Below are positions 17,266 to 27,003 of a stretch of 64,000 nt of DNA, piece after piece. Each line of letters opens with the position of its first letter. Within the stretch, counting starts at the first letter, position 1. A program made the translations under genes and the position numbers. Source of the stretch: G963676655 sp963676655 (lineage in GTDB: Bacteria; Verrucomicrobiota; Lentisphaeria; Victivallales; Victivallaceae); assembly GCA_963676655.2 (NCBI GenBank), contig CAXXKX010000003.1, positions 992,001 through 1,056,000 on the forward strand, written 5' to 3'. A model generated the notes under the pieces. It was not told where the DNA came from. It ran no database searches and worked only from the letters and a program-made list of their open reading frames with translations.

Positions 17266-19023
17266 ATGTTGACAAATAAATATTATTCAAAAAAATCCGC
17301 CCCGGTTATGGACCTGGATTATGATCTCTGCTGCGCTTTTCATACGCCGGAGATTCTGGAGAGAAAAATTAAAATGCTGGCGGAGCATGGCTTCGAGCGG
17401 TTGCACATCGTCGCGCCGCCGCCGGGTAATCCGGATTACAGCCATGCTGCAAGGGTAATGCCCTTGAACGGACCTCCCAATTTCCTGCGGCAATCCAGAG
17501 CGGCAATGGGGGACAATCCACTAAAACAGGCCGTGGAATTTGCAAAAAAAGCCGGATTGGAGGTATTCATTGTCTTTAAGCCATATGAGGGAGGTGGAAC
17601 ATTTACAATTCCGACTGGCTCGGAGCCTCATTGCGGAGTGAATTATCTGGAGACGCTCGGCGGTCTGGCGGTCGGACTCGACCCTTTTATCATCAGGCAT
17701 CCCGATTTCCTTTTGCAACGCAAACCGGTTGACGAGCGGTTGGAACAGCCGGTCACTTCAATTGAATTAGTTTTTATCCATGAAGATGACAATGCTGAAG
17801 ATACGGCTTGTTTTGAATATGATGAAAATAAGATTATCTCGTGTCCGCTTGAAAACTTGCGGCTCTATACAAGCGGAGACAATACCGGTTATAAGCTTTA
17901 TTCCGGCCCGGTGACGGCTACGGAGTACGTAGCAGAGCGGGAAGTAAAAGATGCAAATAACCAAAGCGTTTTCAATAAACCGCTTAAATGCAGGATTGTT
18001 GAAATATCCGGACTGCAAATTTTCGAACCGTTTTTTGCTGTTGATTTTGACGGAGATGTTCATGAATTCGATACGATCCCTTATTCAATGTGTTCGGTTT
18101 TCAGCAAATCGGAACTACTTCCGGTTACGGTATCCCCTACCGTCCGGCATGATTTTTATGGACGGGAATTATCTTTCGATGAAATCGGCTTTGAGTTTGA
18201 GGAGTTAGGCCCATATTACTGGGATAGCGGTATGCGTCCATGTACATTGTTCGGGTTTGCTCGAGGTAAGCTGAAGCGTCTTCCCGGGGCGCTGTGTGAG
18301 GCTTATCCTGAAGTCAGAGATTACTGGCTCCGGCAGATAAATGATTTTGCTGAAATGGGAATAGCCGGGGTGGAAATCCGTTTGCAAAGTCATTGTTCCG
18401 GGGTGACGGACTTTGTCAACTACGGTTTCAATCCTCCGTTGGTCGAGGCCTTTTACAAAGAATATCAGATAAATATTTTAAGTGAACCATTTAATCCTTT
18501 CGACTTGATGAAGATCAGAGGGAGGTTTTACGAGTTGTTCATCCATGAAGCAAGAAAAATACTGCACGCACACAATCTTAAACTACTTGTTCAGGTTCAT
18601 GGTTTTATGGAAAGCCCGTCATTTGCACCGACTTTTCATGAATTTGGCTTCTGGGCCAATCCCAAAATACTTCCGGATTGGCGCAACCTAATCAAGGAAG
18701 CGGATGAAGTGGTCTTGAAAGATTATAATTTTGGTGAATACAACCCCGAAATAGCGGATGGAATTAAAAATTATGCGGCTGCATCAGGTAAACCTTTGTG
18801 GATACATTGTTATCTTCAGCAGGGTAACGACTGGCGAAAGTCATTTCTGAATAAAGTACAAAACGATTCACGGGTTACCGGATTGCTGCTTTACGAAGTG
18901 GTATGGAACTCTCGTGAAAACAACGGCATTATTGAAGTTAAAAATAATAAACTTATTTGGAAACTAAAAAACATAAAAGGATTTAAAAATGAACAAGCGC
19001 AAATACTCTGTTATTCTGGGTAA
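17266..19023 (+). CDS. Putative TIM-barrel glycoside hydrolase-like protein
   Basis: A 585-residue protein without a signal peptide; ribosome-binding site AAAGGG upstream. The N-terminal segment (DYDLCCAFHTPEILERKIKM, HGFERLHIV) and the C-terminal part (EMGIAGVEIRLQSHCSGVTDF near 370, LKLLVQVHGFMES near 445, KPLWIHCYLQQGNDW near 515) alternate helices and strands as in (beta/alpha)8 hydrolases, with a beta-rich insert at 170-290. It resembles hypothetical proteins from Lentisphaerota carbohydrate loci. Acid/base residues cannot be named with confidence. Its 3' end overlaps the next gene by 35 bp, suggesting coupling. Confidence 0.5.
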   Translation: MLTNKYYSKKSAPVMDLDYDLCCAFHTPEILERKIKMLAEHGFERLHIVAPPPGNPDYSHAARVMPLNGPPNFLRQSRAAMGDNPLKQAVEFAKKAGLEVFIVFKPYEGGGTFTIPTGSEPHCGVNYLETLGGLAVGLDPFIIRHPDFLLQRKPVDERLEQPVTSIELVFIHEDDNAEDTACFEYDENKIISCPLENLRLYTSGDNTGYKLYSGPVTATEYVAEREVKDANNQSVFNKPLKCRIVEISGLQIFEPFFAVDFDGDVHEFDTIPYSMCSVFSKSELLPVTVSPTVRHDFYGRELSFDEIGFEFEELGPYYWDSGMRPCTLFGFARGKLKRLPGALCEAYPEVRDYWLRQINDFAEMGIAGVEIRLQSHCSGVTDFVNYGFNPPLVEAFYKEYQINILSEPFNPFDLMKIRGRFYELFIHEARKILHAHNLKLLVQVHGFMESPSFAPTFHEFGFWANPKILPDWRNLIKEADEVVLKDYNFGEYNPEIADGIKNYAAASGKPLWIHCYLQQGNDWRKSFLNKVQNDSRVTGLLLYEVVWNSRENNGIIEVKNNKLIWKLKNIKGFKNEQAQILCYSG

Positions 19024-19978
19024 TCTTGGCAATACCTGTGACCGTTTTTTATCAAGCGGTTATAAAGAGCAGCCGCCTAAGGCCGAGATGTTGAAAAAAG
19101 CTGCGGCTATCGAACATGTAAGCGGTATTGAATTGGTCGGTACCTGGGATATTACGACTGAAAATACCGCCGAAATGAAAGATTTGCTGGAAGAGAATAA
19201 CTTGAAGTGTTCTTCCATCATCGTTGATCATTTCGCACAGAAACGCTGGGGGCGCGGCGCTCTGGCTTCGCCGGATGCCGATATCCGCAAGCAGGCGGTC
19301 GAAGAATGCGTGAAAATGATTGACGCCGCGGTTGCTCTGGATTGTGATTTTGTCAATCTCTGGCCGGGGCAGGATGGTTTTGACTACCCTATGGCAACCG
19401 ATTACCTTGAAGACCGGACCAATCTGCTGGAATCAATCAGGGAGTGCGCTAAATACGCCGCGTCGCAAAACGTCCGCTTAGGACTTGAATTCAAAATGAA
19501 GGAACCGCGCACCCATTCGTATCTGGCGCGAACGGCAGATACCCTCTTGTACGCCAGGGAAAGCGGTTTTGAGAACGTCGGCGTCACAATCGATACCGGA
19601 CATGCGTTTCTGGCTTATGAAAATGTCGGGGAATCCGTTTCCCTGCTTAATATGTTCGGAAACCGGCTCTTTCATATGCACTTCAATGATAACCATTCCT
19701 CATGGGATGATGATATGATTGCCGGTTCAGTTCGGCTGGTAGAATATTTCGAGATGCTTTACTGGCTGGAGAGAACCGGTTATAATGGCTGGTTCTCAAT
19801 GGACCAGTATCCATACCGGGAAAACGGGGCCGGCGCGATCCGGGCAAGCATACTGTTCCTCTATCGTTTGCATACGATTCTTGACCGGGTTGGAATAACC
19901 TCAATCAAAGAACTGCTTCAGCTCCGCAATCCGATTGCGACCTCCGAATTTATTCTTGATAACCTTATTGCGGATTGA
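18989..19978 (+). CDS. Sugar phosphate isomerase/epimerase-type TIM barrel
   Basis: A 329-residue protein of the xylose isomerase-like barrel family (AP_endonuc_2). Candidate metal ligands lie where expected: Glu in RLGLEFKMKEP (about 165), Asp and His in VTIDTGHAFL (about 200), His in LFHMHFNDNH (about 230) and Asp in WFSMDQYPYRE (about 270). Family members interconvert ketoses and aldoses or epimerise keto sugars. A rhamnose-related step would fit the alpha-L-rhamnosidase two genes downstream, but the substrate cannot be read from sequence. The ribosome-binding region lies inside the previous gene. Confidence 0.75.
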   Translation: MNKRKYSVILGNLGNTCDRFLSSGYKEQPPKAEMLKKAAAIEHVSGIELVGTWDITTENTAEMKDLLEENNLKCSSIIVDHFAQKRWGRGALASPDADIRKQAVEECVKMIDAAVALDCDFVNLWPGQDGFDYPMATDYLEDRTNLLESIRECAKYAASQNVRLGLEFKMKEPRTHSYLARTADTLLYARESGFENVGVTIDTGHAFLAYENVGESVSLLNMFGNRLFHMHFNDNHSSWDDDMIAGSVRLVEYFEMLYWLERTGYNGWFSMDQYPYRENGAGAIRASILFLYRLHTILDRVGITSIKELLQLRNPIATSEFILDNLIAD

Positions 19979-20578
19979 ATGATGAATTTTTTAGAATTAC
20001 AGAACCAATTTAAAGGTTACCGGGCGCGTTTATTCTCACGTCTGCTTAGGAAATCCGCAGGTGCATGGGGCAAAAACACCTTGATACATCCGCCTTTCCA
20101 CAGCAATAATCTGAGTCAGCTCTTTTTGGGAGACAACTGCGTAATCTATGGATTTGGATGGATTGACTGTGTTCAACAATATGTCGGCCAGGACTATTCT
20201 CCTCATCTTGAGATTTGTGACAATGCTTATATAGGACACCGGGTTCATATCATTGCCTGCGGTAAGATGAAAATCGGCAAAAACGTCATGATCGCCGACG
20301 GGGTTTATATATCAGATAATCTCCACGGCTTTGAAGATATTTCGCTTCCGGTAGCCAGACAACCGCTCAAGCACCCCGGCCCGGTAACGATAGAGGACGA
20401 GGCTTGGATAGGAGAAAACGTTTCTATCCTGCCGAACGTCACAATCGGTAGACATTCGGTCGTAGGAGCCAATTCCGTAGTAACAAAAGACATTCCTGAA
20501 TATAGTGTAGCGGTAGGCATTCCGGCTAAAGTCATTAAGCGTTACAATAAAAATAAAAATGAATGGGAAAAAAGTTAA
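19979..20578 (+). CDS. Hexapeptide-repeat acyltransferase (maltose O-acetyltransferase-like)
   Basis: A 199-residue left-handed beta-helix acetyltransferase. Hexapeptide turns start near residue 60 (LEICDNAYIGHRVHI), continue through KIGKNVMIADGVYIS with the loop DNLHGFEDI, and end with the typical IEDEAWIGENVSILPNVTIG and VGANSVVTKDIPEYSVAVGIPAKVI. It would transfer acetyl from acetyl-CoA to a sugar hydroxyl. The start directly abuts the previous stop (TGAATGATG), and the end overlaps the next start (TAATG), so the genes are likely translated together. Confidence 0.85.
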   Translation: MMNFLELQNQFKGYRARLFSRLLRKSAGAWGKNTLIHPPFHSNNLSQLFLGDNCVIYGFGWIDCVQQYVGQDYSPHLEICDNAYIGHRVHIIACGKMKIGKNVMIADGVYISDNLHGFEDISLPVARQPLKHPGPVTIEDEAWIGENVSILPNVTIGRHSVVGANSVVTKDIPEYSVAVGIPAKVIKRYNKNKNEWEKS

Positions 20579-22917
20579 TGATTAAAGAGACAACATCTCC
20601 TGAATGGATATGGCTTGACCATAACTGTGTCATAGACCAATATGTGGAATTCCGCAAAGAATTTTATCTGGACACCCTGGATAAAAAAGTAAAACTGCAA
20701 ATCAGTGCTGACACGAATTTTGCGGCTTATATCAACGGGCAGTTTGTCGGAACCGGACAGTTTGGTGATTTTCCTGAAAATAAAACTTTTTCAGAAATAG
20801 ATATTGCCGACAAAATTATTACCGGTAAAAATGTATTGGCTGTATTTGTTCATTATTGTGGAGTGGACACTCATTCTTATATTCCAGGAAAAGCCAGACT
20901 GTGGTATAGCATAAAAAGCGGAAACGCCGCCATCGGAAGTGACGGCAACTGTCTGGCGCGGCTTTCACCGTCATATAAGCAAAACAAACAGACAAAAATA
21001 TCGCCTCAAATGGGCTTTGTCTTCGAATGCGATGCGCGCAAAGACGATAATTGGAAATCCTTAAATTATATTTGTACTGATGAATGGAAAGCGTCTGTAG
21101 AAATAGCGGAAACGCCAGCTCCCGTCAAAAGGCCGCTCAAGCAGTGCCGCTTAAAAAAAAAGACGCCTTTCAATATCACCGCACAAGGAGTATTGAAACG
21201 TCTTCCTGAAATAACAGACAAAACCGTTGCGGATTTTATGCAGCATGATTTTTTATCTGCACGGAGAGATTTTGAGTTGTTTGAAAGCGATACTCTCACT
21301 GTAAATCCTGGGAATATAGCTGGAGCAGACGGATTTTATGTTATCGTGGATATGGGACGCGAAGAGTGCGGGTTTGTCGATTTGGAACTGGAAGCCGGAT
21401 CAGGAACGATTGTCGATATAGCGGTAGGAGAGCATCTGGCAGATCTCCGTATCAGAGCGTCTGTCGGGGGAAGAAATTTTGCATCGCGCTACATCAGTAT
21501 TGACGGGAAGCAACGTTTTACACATTTCACCAATAGATATTCCGGGCGTTACATGCAGTTGCATTTTACCAATATGGCATCAGATGTGACCATTCATCAT
21601 ATTGGGTTTCTCCCATTTGAATATCCTTTGAAAGTCAAAGGACAATTCACCTGTCCCGACTCACTGTTCAATAAAATTTATGATATTTCCTGTCGTACTC
21701 TGCATCTCTGCATTCATGAACATTACGAAGATACGCCTTGGCGAGAACAGGCTCTTTATGCCAATGATTCGCGTAATCAGGCCTTGACCGGGTATTACAC
21801 TTTTGGTGAATATGATGTCCCTCGCGTATCCTTTGATATGCTGGCAAAAACGCTGAAAGATGACGGTTATCAGGAACTCTGCGCGCCAATGCGGTTCGAT
21901 TTTACGATTCCGTCATTTACCATGGTGTGGTTTCTGGCAATCAGGGATCAGCTCTTGTTCAGCGGAGACATTAAGGCTGCTCAGAAACAATTACCTATGA
22001 TCGTCAGGATGCTGGATACTTATTTTGAAACGCTGGTTGAAGATTTATTGCCCGCACCTCAAGGTAAGGCTTACTGGCACTTTTATGATTGGGCAGACGG
22101 ACTCAGCGGAAAGATTCCCGTAGATAAGGAAAATGGTTTATCCGGGCAGAGATTTGACGCTCCGCTAAATCTGTTTTTTGTGATGGCATTGCAGGCTGCT
22201 GCCGAGCTGTTGGAGATTTGCAATGATAAAATTAATTCGATGCGTTTTAAACGACAAGCAGAGCTTACAGCTCATGCAATCAATGAAAATTTCTGGGTAA
22301 AATCTGAAAACCTTTATCAGACTTACATTGGAGCCCAGGGCATTGACAAACATTTTGCGGAATTAACCCAATCCCTCGCGATATTGGCAAATATTCCTGA
22401 TGAATTGACGGTCCGTTCATTACAGGAAAAATTACTACAAAATAACAATGGTTTAGTTGCCACCACTCTTAGCCAATCACTTTATAAATTTGAAGCAGTT
22501 CTATTAAGCGGGGAAACTTTTGCAGAAAAGGTGTTTGAAAAAATCAATCATGATTGGGGAACTATGCTTTACAGCGGGGCGACAAGTTTTTGGGAAACCC
22601 TTAAGGGACAAGCCGATTTTTCATATGCCGGAAGTTTATGCCATGGCTGGTCGGCAATTCCTGCTTATCTATTTCAACGATATTTACTTGGAGTGAAACC
22701 ATTAAGTCCGGGTTTTAAAACTTTTCAGGCCATGCCATTTTTATCGGTTATGGATTCGGCATCAGGAATAATTCCCACGCCATATGGAGGAATCCAAATC
22801 TCATGGAGGAAAACAGGGGAAACTTACAAAGGAGAAATTAGTCAGCCTGAAAATATTGAATTAGTATTAACGAATAAAAAAATTGATTGGACAGTCCGTA
22901 AATACAAGCAGTTATAA
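20578..22917 (+). CDS. GH78-like alpha-L-rhamnosidase
   Basis: I prefer the ATG at 20578, which overlaps the previous stop; the frame also permits a start at 20563. The 779-residue protein has N-terminal beta-sandwich modules (FAAYINGQFVGTGQ, about residue 55) and, from about 370, an (alpha/alpha)6 barrel with the GH78 signature DTPWREQALYANDSRNQ, where the acidic residues sit, and later AYWHFYDWADG and TSFWETLKG. Family enzymes remove terminal alpha-L-rhamnose by inversion. There is no signal peptide, so it should act on imported oligosaccharides. It closes the carbohydrate operon, and a hairpin-T terminator follows. Confidence 0.85.
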   Translation: MIKETTSPEWIWLDHNCVIDQYVEFRKEFYLDTLDKKVKLQISADTNFAAYINGQFVGTGQFGDFPENKTFSEIDIADKIITGKNVLAVFVHYCGVDTHSYIPGKARLWYSIKSGNAAIGSDGNCLARLSPSYKQNKQTKISPQMGFVFECDARKDDNWKSLNYICTDEWKASVEIAETPAPVKRPLKQCRLKKKTPFNITAQGVLKRLPEITDKTVADFMQHDFLSARRDFELFESDTLTVNPGNIAGADGFYVIVDMGREECGFVDLELEAGSGTIVDIAVGEHLADLRIRASVGGRNFASRYISIDGKQRFTHFTNRYSGRYMQLHFTNMASDVTIHHIGFLPFEYPLKVKGQFTCPDSLFNKIYDISCRTLHLCIHEHYEDTPWREQALYANDSRNQALTGYYTFGEYDVPRVSFDMLAKTLKDDGYQELCAPMRFDFTIPSFTMVWFLAIRDQLLFSGDIKAAQKQLPMIVRMLDTYFETLVEDLLPAPQGKAYWHFYDWADGLSGKIPVDKENGLSGQRFDAPLNLFFVMALQAAAELLEICNDKINSMRFKRQAELTAHAINENFWVKSENLYQTYIGAQGIDKHFAELTQSLAILANIPDELTVRSLQEKLLQNNNGLVATTLSQSLYKFEAVLLSGETFAEKVFEKINHDWGTMLYSGATSFWETLKGQADFSYAGSLCHGWSAIPAYLFQRYLLGVKPLSPGFKTFQAMPFLSVMDSASGIIPTPYGGIQISWRKTGETYKGEISQPENIELVLTNKKIDWTVRKYKQL

Positions 22918-22956
22918 CAGTCAGGCACAAAAAATCCCGCGATCTCATAAAAATGC

Positions 22957-22978
22957 AAAGAATGATGGATTCTTTTTT
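22957..22978 (+). terminator. Rho-independent terminator after the rhamnosidase gene
   Basis: AAAGAAT-GATGG-ATTCTTT followed by more T residues, 40 bp after the stop. The stem is AT-rich, so strength is uncertain. Confidence 0.5.
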
Positions 22979-23564
22979 GTAATGAAAATTCTGTTATAAA
23001 TCTTCAGGACATTAGGGGTTTGTATGTCGAAAACTTGGTAAAATGTTTATATTTATAAAATTGAGGTTGAAAAATAGTATCAAAGAAAACTGAAAAGGTG
23101 TTTGATAAACAATACTGGAAAACAACTTTCGAAAAATTAAGCAATTTAATGCAAGAGACAGTAAACATGCCTATGCAAAATATTAATAACATATTATTGA
23201 TATCTTATTAACGCCGTGTGCAAGTTTTTTCACAACACAATTTTTTCATGTTGTAGGATGGGATTGCCAAGCGTATGGTTGATAAAGCAATTTACCGTAT
23301 GCGCCAGCAATTTCCGTCCTATACGAACAGTCAGATGCCACATATCTCTGGCTCTGACTTCCTCAATATTAAATCTTTCACTCAATTGTCCTATTACAGT
23401 TTCCACCAGTCTTCTCTTATCATTCATCATTTTTACAAGTTCTTTTGGTCTTCTGTCTTTCATGTTGCGCCGTAACGGCGTATGAATCTCAATGCCTGAG
23501 TCTTCGAGTTCATTTTTCCTGTTTTTTGAGCAGATATAGCCTCATCGACGGTTTATGCCGTAAA

Positions 23565-24772
23565 TCATAATTCCCTTACGCTCGAAATCTCGGGTAGTTG
23601 AAATATTTTCAATTTGAAGTATTCGCGATCCCGGAACCCGTATGCCTGTCTGATCAGCCATCTGATTTTATTATTGATGCCTTCCATCGATGCATTGGAT
23701 ATTCCTCGAAATGTCCAGTAAGTAACAATGCCGTCTATTTTGTCTCTGATAGTATTGGCCATGCTCTTCAATTCCGGAATGTCTGTTTTATCGGCGGCCT
23801 TGCACCAACGTGCGAAAGCTCTTCTGGCATGATATGACGTTTTAGATTGTATATAGATTTGCCTCAAACTTTCTTTGAACATATAGGCATCGCCCAAGTC
23901 CTGGTAATCACCTCGCATATTCCGCAAAATAGTTTTACCGTCTTCTTCAAGGTGTTCATAGTTTTTAAGGAATACAAACCGCAAACCTTGGAGCTGTTTC
24001 TTCTGGGCGTCGCCAAGTTTCGAGACTACTCTCCGTCTGGCCTTATCGACTTTTTCATTCATCAGTTTTATTACATGAAAGTGATCGAATACGATCTTTG
24101 CTTCCGGGAAGTTTTTACTGATCCATGAATAGTAGGCATTTGCAATATCCATGGTGACGATCCGCAGCTTACTCTTCTTTAATTTTTTAGGTGCGCCGTT
24201 TAACGCCTTGATCCCTTTGCCATTGCCGACATGAATAACCGCCCCGGATTCAAGATCCCGCACGATAGTCAGAAACTAGGAGTTTTCCTGGCCGCGGCCA
24301 ACATGGATCTCATCAATCCCGATTTTACATGCGCGGTCTGGATGCGAGCATATTTCTTCTTTAAGTGCTTTTTTTCCAAATCCCTGACCGTATGCCAGCG
24401 CAACTGAAAATAGTTAGCCGCAGCTCGGATGCTCATGTGCAGGCGTAGTTCAAGGATCGTACGTTCCAGTGAACGGGTAATCCTGGCTTTGGGATGTGAC
24501 AGGAATGGAATGTGTTCCATCTCGCGACAGCGACAACTACGACAGTAGAGACGGTGAGTGGTAAATTCCAGCAGGACTTTTCGACAATACCCCACCGATT
24601 CGCCGTGTACCTGACGGCGGCTTATTGGAGTAACTGTAACTTGTTTAAAACCGCAGCGAATACAGTTAAAACGCTTTCTTTTCAACTGGCAAAACATTGT
24701 TCTGCCTATGTATTTTACGTTTATAGATTGAAATCCACGAATCCGCTGAGTATGGTAAAGACTGACCGACAT
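23565..24772 (-). pseudogene. ISL3-family transposase with frameshift and nonsense codon
   Basis: From the ATG at 24772 (ribosome-binding site AGGAG) the N-terminal 140 residues carry the ISL3 zinc-ribbon cysteines (FNCIRCGFKQ and HRLYCRSCRCREME) and a helix-turn-helix. A shift near the AAGAAGAAA run at about 24355 moves the true frame, which reads a DRACKIGIDEIHVGRGQENS stretch and then meets a TAG just upstream of 24263. After that the catalytic half is intact (IVTMDIANAYYSW, KIVFDHFHVIKLMN, NASMEGINNKIRWL with the Glu). Two lesions make it inactive. Confidence 0.8.
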
Positions 24773-24826
24773 TGCTTTCTCCTATCTTTGGTTTTTAGCT
24801 ATTCAAAAATAGGAACAATGTCGGTC
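24764..24826 (-). promoter_or_regulatory. Inverted repeat spanning the ISL3 transposase start
   Basis: GACCGACATTG at 24764-24774 pairs perfectly with CAATGTCGGTC at 24816-24826; the first arm contains the start codon. A transcript entering from outside would fold and hide the start, a known protective design in other IS families; its use here is inferred. Confidence 0.5.
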
Positions 24827-25848
24827 TTTTGCTAATCATGCATTATGTTTTATTGATTTTTCACCTCAATCCTGTCATAAACCGTCGAAGAATCCAGATA
24901 TAGCCCTTGTCTCCAAGTAAATCAGAACCAGAATTTGAACTCATTTCAAAAATCATATCCCGCACATCAATATTTGCCGCAGCAACCGTGCAATCGAGAA
25001 TCAGTCCTTTCTGATCAATTAGCAAATGTCCTTTAAAACCAAAATATCGTAAATTTTTTGCCGCGCAATATCCAAAATCCGCATTTTCCTTGAATAGTTT
25101 TGAAAATGCGCTCTTCTAAATCCGCAAACAGGAATGGGAAAGTCATCAACTATGCTCAATTTGCTACCAGATGGTAAAAGTTTTTGAACAATATTTTTTC
25201 GTATTTCCTGTTTGACCGACCAAAGATTTGCCGCTTGACGCAGAAATGTTGTTTGACTTCCTAGCTTGGGAAACAAATGCAACCATTGATCTATGAAATA
25301 ACTATGAATATATTTATCCTTATCAAATCCTTTGGACTCTCCAACTATTTCCATAGTAATTACCTCAGCGTCAGACAATTTAGGCTGTGTTCCTCGTTGC
25401 CTCAATTTATTTTTTCATGACTTTTTTCAGCATTTCATCTACCAAACAGTAAACTTCGATGATATATTCTTCGGAGAGCATGTTGGATAACCCTTTTTTA
25501 ATTTAGACATAGTTATCCAAATCTAAAAAATGGTAATGTCCATAATATGGACACTTCATGCTCAACTTTCAAATCTTATATGGTTTTTTGTTCATTAAAA
25601 AAAACTTGCACACGGCGTTTATTATAAACAGAAGAAAAAATTGTATCCTAAGGAAATTCCCGTTATCCTGCAAGATGCAATCGAGCTTTACAAGCTCATA
25701 AAAAGAATGTAGTTAGGACCGTAGACTCGCCTGATTTTTTTTATGGTACAAGAAAATCTGGTTTTAACATAAAATATTGAAGTAGACACAACCAAGATTT
25801 TATGGTAGCCTCCCCGCACAATGCCTTGTTTTAAACTTTATTCGTCGC

Positions 25849-26162
25849 ATGAGAGAGATCGCACCTAAAAAAGAAAGGCATAGGATAATGTTCAAGCGAA
25901 TATGGCAAGAAGAGATGATCATAGAACATATTCCGACTCGTCATGTCCGGAATAAACTGAATCCACATCACTACGCCGTGAATTATCCTGAGGTGCATGC
26001 CGCGCGGTGCAACTATTCGGCTCCTGGAAAGCGGTGATCGAGGCGGCGGGACTGGATTATTCGAAGATCCGAAGATACCAAAAGTGGTCGTGGGAAAACG
26101 TAATCCGCAAGATCAAAGAGGTGCATGCCAATGGCAAGCCGATAAATTCAAATACAATGTAG
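25849..26162 (+). pseudogene. Remnant of a protein with homing-endonuclease-associated (HNH) repeats
   Basis: From the ATG at 25849 the frame encodes a basic stretch ending NYPEVHAA. A shift near 26010 then places the continuing sequence FGSWKAVIEAAGLDYSKIRR and KWSWENVIRKIKEVHANG in another frame, ending at a TAG (26160-26162). The pattern GSWxxAxxAAGxDYxxxR-W-xxxxIxxIxxxHxxG is the short helical repeat found with HNH homing endonucleases and related DNA-binding proteins. No nuclease domain is visible. It is a decayed mobile-type gene. Confidence 0.5.
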
Positions 26163-27003
26163 AAAGACATCCAGCCCGTTCCCAAATCCACCCATTCAAA
26201 GCAAGCTACATCGTCTGCAAACATCCAAAAAGACGAAGCACTGCTAAATAAACTCACAAAGTCAATTTCTCAACAACTCTGGTAAAAAGCTAACAAAACA
26301 AAAATACAGAAATAACATTAACAATGTATAATAATTTAAGTTTTAAGTGATAATAAGTTTTGGATCATAATTATCTATAAGAAGATAACCGCAGTATTTA
26401 AAAATAAATCGAAGTCTGTGATGTTATAGAAAAATAAGCTTGACCGCTTAACGTTTCTAAGTCTATTGTGACTCTCGTTTGACTTAAAAAGGGGGAAATA
26501 TTGTTAAGGTGTTGGAGGAATGTAAATTACTTGCATAAACACACGCAAATCAGACTCCATGTCAATGATTATATCATCATTGGGCAACATGGAAAAAATG
26601 TTACCAATTTCGATCCAGCATTCTATATTGAATGCTATATACTGATGTAGCATTACAGATGATGGAGGAGGGAAATATGTAAAAGCAGTTTCGTGAATTA
26701 TTGATAATACGAACCGTATGGCTTTGAGTTTGGAGTTCAACGGTAAGTGTTTTTGTCTTTTCGGGGTGGAGTTCGCAATCATGGCAGGTAGTCAAGTAAG
26801 ACGTGTTCACCGGTAGTTTTTTTACTACTTTCAGGTGAATGCGTTTTTTTGTTTTAATTCAAACACAATATCCATGAGTCTTACAGACAAACATCCCGCT
26901 AAGATGAATTGATTGTAAGATTTTGAGACCAGTAACCATAATATTTGTCGTTGTATACCATAAAACAGGGCAATACTGCGACATCATAGTGAACTTTGAT
27001 ACG
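26163..27003 (+). other. AT-rich intergenic region, about 840 bp
   Basis: No gene can be supported on either strand. The two short minus-strand frames near 26504-26810 overlap each other and lack protein-like composition. A 42-codon plus-strand stretch around 26523-26648 (HVNDYIIIGQHGKNVTNFDP) looks protein-like but has no start and no continuation, and may be decayed coding DNA. The region must hold the promoter of the two-gene unit downstream; no clear -35/-10 pair stands out. Confidence 0.4.

Larger units (their letters stand above)
23540..24895 (-). mobile_element. ISL3-family element
   Basis: The 8-bp target duplicate AGATATAG lies at 23532-23539 and 24896-24903. The ends share TCGACGGTTTATG in inverted orientation (near 23545 and 24880). 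The element is 1356 bp, normal for ISL3, and sits in the IS982 transposase at the codons for GDKGYI. Confidence 0.75.
23230..25481 (-). pseudogene. IS982-family transposase, frameshifted and interrupted
   Basis: Read from the ATG at 25481 on the minus strand. The start MLSEEYIIEVYCLVDEMLKK shifts frame at an A-rich run near 25410 into LSDAEVITMEIVGESKGF and FPKLGSQTTFLRQAANLW. A second shift near 25035 is followed by FKGHLLIDQKGLILDCTVAA and LLGDKGYI, where the ISL3-type element enters. The rest resumes at about 23531 with a DSGIEIHTPLRRNM stretch and the family C-terminus RRLVETVIGQLSERFN. All IS982 landmarks are present but in four pieces, so it is inactive. Confidence 0.8.
23211..25618 (-). 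mobile_element. IS982-family element interrupted by an ISL3-family element
   Basis: Perfect 20-bp inverted ends (ACGCCGTGTGCAAGTTTTTT) lie at 23211-23230 and 25599-25618, flanked by a 6-bp direct repeat TTATTA. Without the nested ISL3-type element and its duplicated target it is about 1.04 kb, typical for IS982. Confidence 0.85.
23077..25712 (+). pseudogene. Small ORF split by the IS982-family element
   Basis: Up to 23210 the frame reads KKTEKVFDKQYWKTTFEKL and on to NNILLISY. After removing the IS (23211-25618) and one TTATTA duplicate it continues as YKQKKKLYPKEIPVILQ and DAIELYKLIKRM to the TAG at 25710-25712. The rejoined frame is about 75-80 codons. No convincing ATG start exists upstream (a TGA closes the frame at 23068-23070; GTG at 23098 is possible). 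The product is not recognised. That a frame survives across the join supports a real interrupted gene. Confidence 0.4.

Noticed and set aside
26504..26810. Two overlapping minus-strand frames in the AT-rich gap
   Set aside because: Neither has a convincing start or conserved motif, and they overlap in different frames; more likely chance frames.
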